A DNA stretch of 16,800 nt from Peptococcaceae bacterium BRH_c23 (lineage in GTDB: Bacteria; Bacillota_B; Desulfitobacteriia; Desulfitobacteriales; Desulfitobacteriaceae). This document shows positions 14,971 to 16,800 of this stretch, piece after piece (position 1 is the first letter of the stretch; every line of letters starts with the position of its first letter). The notes beneath the pieces were generated by a model. The model was not told the DNA's origin, searched no databases, and worked only from the letters and a program-made list of their open reading frames with translations. Made by a program: the position numbers and the translations under genes. Location: contig LADV01000228.1 in NCBI GenBank assembly GCA_000961805.1, forward strand, positions 1 through 16,800, read 5' to 3'.

Positions 14971-15674
14971 CTGAGAAGAGAACTTCGGCTAAAAAGAAAG
15001 CTAAGGAGTTGGCCAAGCATCTAAGAGGGGAACGGCCTGATTATGCTTATCTAAAAAGCTTATTTCAACACCTGAGAGCTGAATTGGAAATAGAAATACC
15101 TAAAACGTCCAAGAAGTTACCTTATGTTCCTACGGAAGAAGAATTAAAGCGATATTATGATGTGGTCTGGAAGGCTAAGAACTTTCAAGATATGATGATA
15201 GTTAAAACGCTACTCTATACCGGCGCAAGAGTAAGTGAGTTAATAAACATCAAGCTTACAGACGTCGATTTTCACTACTGTCAAATAAGGATAAATAAAG
15301 GGAAGGGGAACAAGGATCGCATTGTCCCGTTCCCCCAGTCATTTAAGGAATTGCTGGCCATGCATGCTGATTCAATGATCAAAAAACAAGCCGTTTATCT
15401 ATTTGAATCTTCGTGGAAGAAAAAATATACCGACCGGGGTATTAGAAAGATCCTGGGTAAGTATTCGGAAGAAGCAGGACTAGCACAGAATTTATCTCCC
15501 CATAAATTACGGCACTTTTTGTTAACCTGGCTAAAAAAGCAAGGCATCGATGATGCATTGATTCAGCCTTATTCCGGTCACAAAAGCCGAAAGTCATTAG
15601 AGGTATATTCAAAGTTGGCTATAACTGAGGCCCAGCAAGAATATAACGAGGTTATAAACAAGTTTCCAATTTAA
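14967..15674 (+). CDS. tyrosine recombinase, probable cointegrate resolvase (TnpI-like)
   Basis: A 235-residue tyrosine recombinase. The C-terminal catalytic set is complete: Arg88 (TGARVSEL), Lys113 in the KGKGNKDR hairpin, His179 and Arg182 (SPHKLRH), His205 (SGHKS) and the nucleophile Tyr214 (LEVYSKL). The N-terminal DNA-binding part is only about 50 residues, shorter than the usual core-binding domain. Its ATG overlaps the tnpA stop (ATGA), so translation was coupled to full-length TnpA and may be reduced now that tnpA ends early. In Tn4430-like transposons a tyrosine recombinase (TnpI) resolves the cointegrate made by TnpA. That role is inferred here from position and the absence of a serine resolvase. 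The last codons and stop lie inside the right inverted repeat. Confidence 0.88.
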   Translation: MTEKRTSAKKKAKELAKHLRGERPDYAYLKSLFQHLRAELEIEIPKTSKKLPYVPTEEELKRYYDVVWKAKNFQDMMIVKTLLYTGARVSELINIKLTDVDFHYCQIRINKGKGNKDRIVPFPQSFKELLAMHADSMIKKQAVYLFESSWKKKYTDRGIRKILGKYSEEAGLAQNLSPHKLRHFLLTWLKKQGIDDALIQPYSGHKSRKSLEVYSKLAITEAQQEYNEVINKFPI

Positions 15675-15717
15675 TCCATACGTTTGCGGGCTGTGACAGC
15701 TTCGCTGGTACTACCCC
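15664..15717 (-). repeat. terminal inverted repeat, right
   Basis: Reverse complement of the left repeat with 53 of 54 matches. It begins within the last codons of the tyrosine recombinase gene and ends in CCCC at 15717. Confidence 0.93.
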
Positions 15718-15722
15718 TTATA
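15718..15722. repeat. target site duplication, right copy (TTATA)
   Basis: Exact copy of the five bases before the left end, marking the insertion point in the DUF3793 gene. Confidence 0.92.
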
Positions 15723-15886
15723 GGAATCTTGAGCAATTCAGCTGGTTTTACGCCCACCATGGTAGCACCTATAAGGTCCAATAAGCGAATTAGATAGCCA
15801 TCATAGTAAAGGTTTTTGTGAAGCCAATCACATATTTCATTCAGTTGTTCATATATTACCTTGTCCTCCAGTATTGAAGTTTCCAT
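15723..15886 (-). pseudogene. DUF3793 protein, N-terminal part (split by the transposon)
   Basis: From ATG 15884-15886 (GGGGAAGG upstream) the frame reads METSILEDKVIYEQL, then IRLLDLIGATMVGVKPAELL, similar to the N-terminal helix region of DUF3793 proteins (xxxAPTLxGIKPAxLF). After KIP the host frame is interrupted by the transposon; the open frame runs only a few codons into the right inverted repeat. Removing the element and one TTATA joins this part in frame to 10205-9800, with the junction reading LLKIPISEGERKNLALEEL. The protein cannot be made in full in this genome unless the element is lost precisely. Confidence 0.85.
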
Positions 15887-16240
15887 TACACCTTCCCCCC
15901 CTTCAGATTTAAACAGGACCCTTTAGTTCTGTATGATTATTAATGGTATGTATTAATGCAATTGACATTCAATCTCACCTATGTAAAACGTATGTTAGCA
16001 TTAATATTTAGTTTGGTCAATGGTAATTTTAAACTGTGGTGGTGATTGTCCGTTTTCTAATCTAGTAACGGCTCCGGAATATCACTTATTCCAGAGCCGT
16101 TACTCACCGTTCCGCTCAGGTTTCAGGTACCTCTCGTTTCTATTAACTCGGCATTTCTTGTCATGAGTTAAATAGTCCCGAAACAGACTTCAATAAAACA
16201 TAATCTATTCATTAAATCTCAGTAACAGAGATTTTTGTCT
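15887..16240. other. intergenic stretch with no convincing gene
   Basis: AT-rich region upstream of the split DUF3793 gene, which presumably holds its promoter; no clear -35/-10 pair stood out. The main visible structure is the long hairpin at 16065-16103. No Fur box as good as the other two was found. Confidence 0.5.
16065..16103. repeat. 17-bp-stem hairpin
   Basis: GTAACGGCTCCGGAATA and TATTCCAGAGCCGTTAC pair with one mismatch around a TCACT loop. No T-run follows on either strand, so it is not a standard terminator. It could be a remnant of a mobile-element end, a small hairpin repeat or a regulator site. Confidence 0.7.
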
Positions 16241-16498
16241 TCAAGTCGAACTCTGTTGACGCTTCCGATACGCATAGTTCATCAGGTCAGTGACCTGTTC
16301 GGTCAGCAGGGCGTCGGTTATTTTAACCGTTGTGGAGCATTCAGGATTCTTGCATCTCCATTTTTCACCGACCCTGTTGTCCAAAATCCTTTCGTAACGG
16401 CTTCCGCATTCGCCGCAGATTACTTTGCCTTTTAAGGCATCCTCAACTCCGGTTGCCCTTCTGGGCACCGGTACCACAGCATTAAGCACGATCTTCGC
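16241..16498 (-). pseudogene. zinc-ribbon fragment, probably of a large serine recombinase
   Basis: The minus-strand frame reads KIVLNAVVPVPRRATGVEDA, then LKGKVICGECGSRYERIL, WRCKNPECSTTVKITDALL and a short end at 16241. The CGECGSRY...WRCKNPEC pair is the zinc beta-ribbon that follows the recombinase domain in large serine recombinases and related transposon integrases. No N-terminal catalytic or recombinase domain is present, a stop lies just before the first residues, and the C-terminal coiled part is missing. It is therefore a fragment of an older mobile element or prophage integrase. The family assignment rests mainly on the ribbon. Confidence 0.55.
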
Positions 16499-16634
16499 TT
16501 AATGCCGATCGTAATAGTCGGTAAGTCACATATTGGCATTTTGGAATTTGTTCTACTATTATATATACCACCTAACTGACGTTCTATTGCGTTAAAAACA
16601 AAACATCACTTCACATGTTAATTTAATTATTCAG
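16499..16634. other. short non-coding gap
   Basis: AT-rich sequence between the zinc-ribbon fragment and the right-edge gene; no gene, RNA or repeat was recognised. Confidence 0.4.
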
Positions 16635-16800
16635 TTACATACCAAGTGTATCAAATTTACGAAGCACTATTGCAGCACCTTGTTTTTGCAACATTTGGTA
16701 TCTTACCTCACTAAAGAACCAACTCTCCTGGTTTATAGCCGGCAGGCAATTCCTCTTCACTTAAAAATTTGAAATTGTCATCACGCAGTATGGGTAAAAA
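16635..16800 (-). pseudogene. C-terminal end of an unidentified gene, apparently frameshifted, running off the edge
   Basis: From the right edge the minus strand reads FLPILRDDNFKFLSEEELP, then AGYKPGELVL and a stop (16711-16713). Directly at that point another frame continues for about 26 residues, FSEVRYQMLQKQGAAIVLRK and FDTLGM, to TAA at 16635-16637. The two pieces read like one protein with a one-base shift near 16715. Alternatively the gene really ends at 16711 and the second piece is chance. I do not recognise the protein. No identifiable motif is present in the visible part. Confidence 0.4.

Larger units (their letters stand above)
10206..15717 (+). mobile_element. Tn3-family transposon with AbrB/PIN passengers and tyrosine recombinase
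   Basis: A 5,512-bp element bounded by 54-bp inverted repeats starting GGGGTAGTACCAGCG and flanked by the direct repeat TTATA. GGGG ends, a 5-bp target duplication and a TnpA of about 990 residues are the established hallmarks of the Tn3 family. Minus-strand passengers (antitoxin, PIN toxin, 69-residue unknown, Lar-like protein) face away from plus-strand tnpA and a tyrosine recombinase, which takes the place of the usual serine resolvase as in Tn4430-type elements. The insertion splits a DUF3793 gene cleanly. tnpA is frameshifted, so the copy is probably unable to move without a helper transposase. The near-identity of the ends and the perfect target duplication suggest a fairly recent insertion. 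Confidence 0.93.

Noticed and set aside
15936..15965. Possible third Fur box upstream of the DUF3793 gene
   Set aside because: The best alignment matches only about 9 of 14 consensus bases, no better than expected in AT-rich DNA.
1..16800. CRISPR arrays, tRNA, rRNA or riboswitches
   Set aside because: No regularly spaced repeats, cloverleaf sequences or known riboswitch cores were recognised by eye; a covariance-model scan would be needed to exclude small RNAs.

Overview
The window looks like a chromosome segment of an anaerobic, spore-forming-type Firmicute, most likely in the Desulfitobacterium/Desulfosporosinus group of the Clostridia. Reasons are the moderately low GC, GGAGG ribosome sites, frequent GTG/TTG starts, a Tat-exported [NiFe] hydrogenase, DUF3102 and DUF3793 proteins, and many decayed mobile genes. 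The genus is inference from gene style; no search was possible.

Region 1 (1-1330) is a gene graveyard on the minus strand: a twice-frameshifted DUF3102 protein, the C-terminal ferredoxin-like domain of a larger redox protein, and a broken IS4-type transposase. Region 2 (1330-4941) is a complete minus-strand ferric-iron ABC transporter operon (lipoprotein, two-domain permease, ATPase). It has a clear sigma-A promoter with a Fur box just downstream of the -10. Region 3 (5041-5712) holds two converging scars: the plus-strand tail of a CadA-type P-type ATPase and a minus-strand hypC-hypD deletion remnant.

Region 4 (5751-9697) is a minus-strand [NiFe] hydrogenase operon in the order small subunit, large subunit, maturation protease, hypA, hypB, followed by the ruined hypCD. 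Its promoter also carries a near-perfect Fur box over the -10, so iron uptake and hydrogenase synthesis appear to share iron control. The small subunit has an apparent one-base deletion between its Tat signal and the mature enzyme. It also has four cysteines, rather than three plus proline, at the medial cluster site.

Region 5 (9800-15886) is a DUF3793 gene split by a 5,512-bp Tn3-family transposon (10206-15717). The element has 54-bp terminal inverted repeats (one mismatch) and a perfect 5-bp TTATA target duplication; removing it restores a 189-residue reading frame. It carries a minus-strand passenger operon (AbrB-type antitoxin, PIN toxin, an unknown 69-residue protein, a Lar-like zinc-ribbon protein). 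On the plus strand it carries tnpA and a translationally coupled tyrosine recombinase that presumably resolves cointegrates. tnpA is broken by a 10-bp tandem duplication that cuts off its catalytic glutamate, so this copy is probably immobile on its own. The intergenic region between the two transcription units holds both promoters and a cluster of inverted motifs, a candidate resolution site.

Region 6 (15887-16800) has a strong 17-bp hairpin, a zinc-ribbon fragment probably from a serine recombinase, and the tail of an unidentified, apparently frameshifted gene leaving the right edge.
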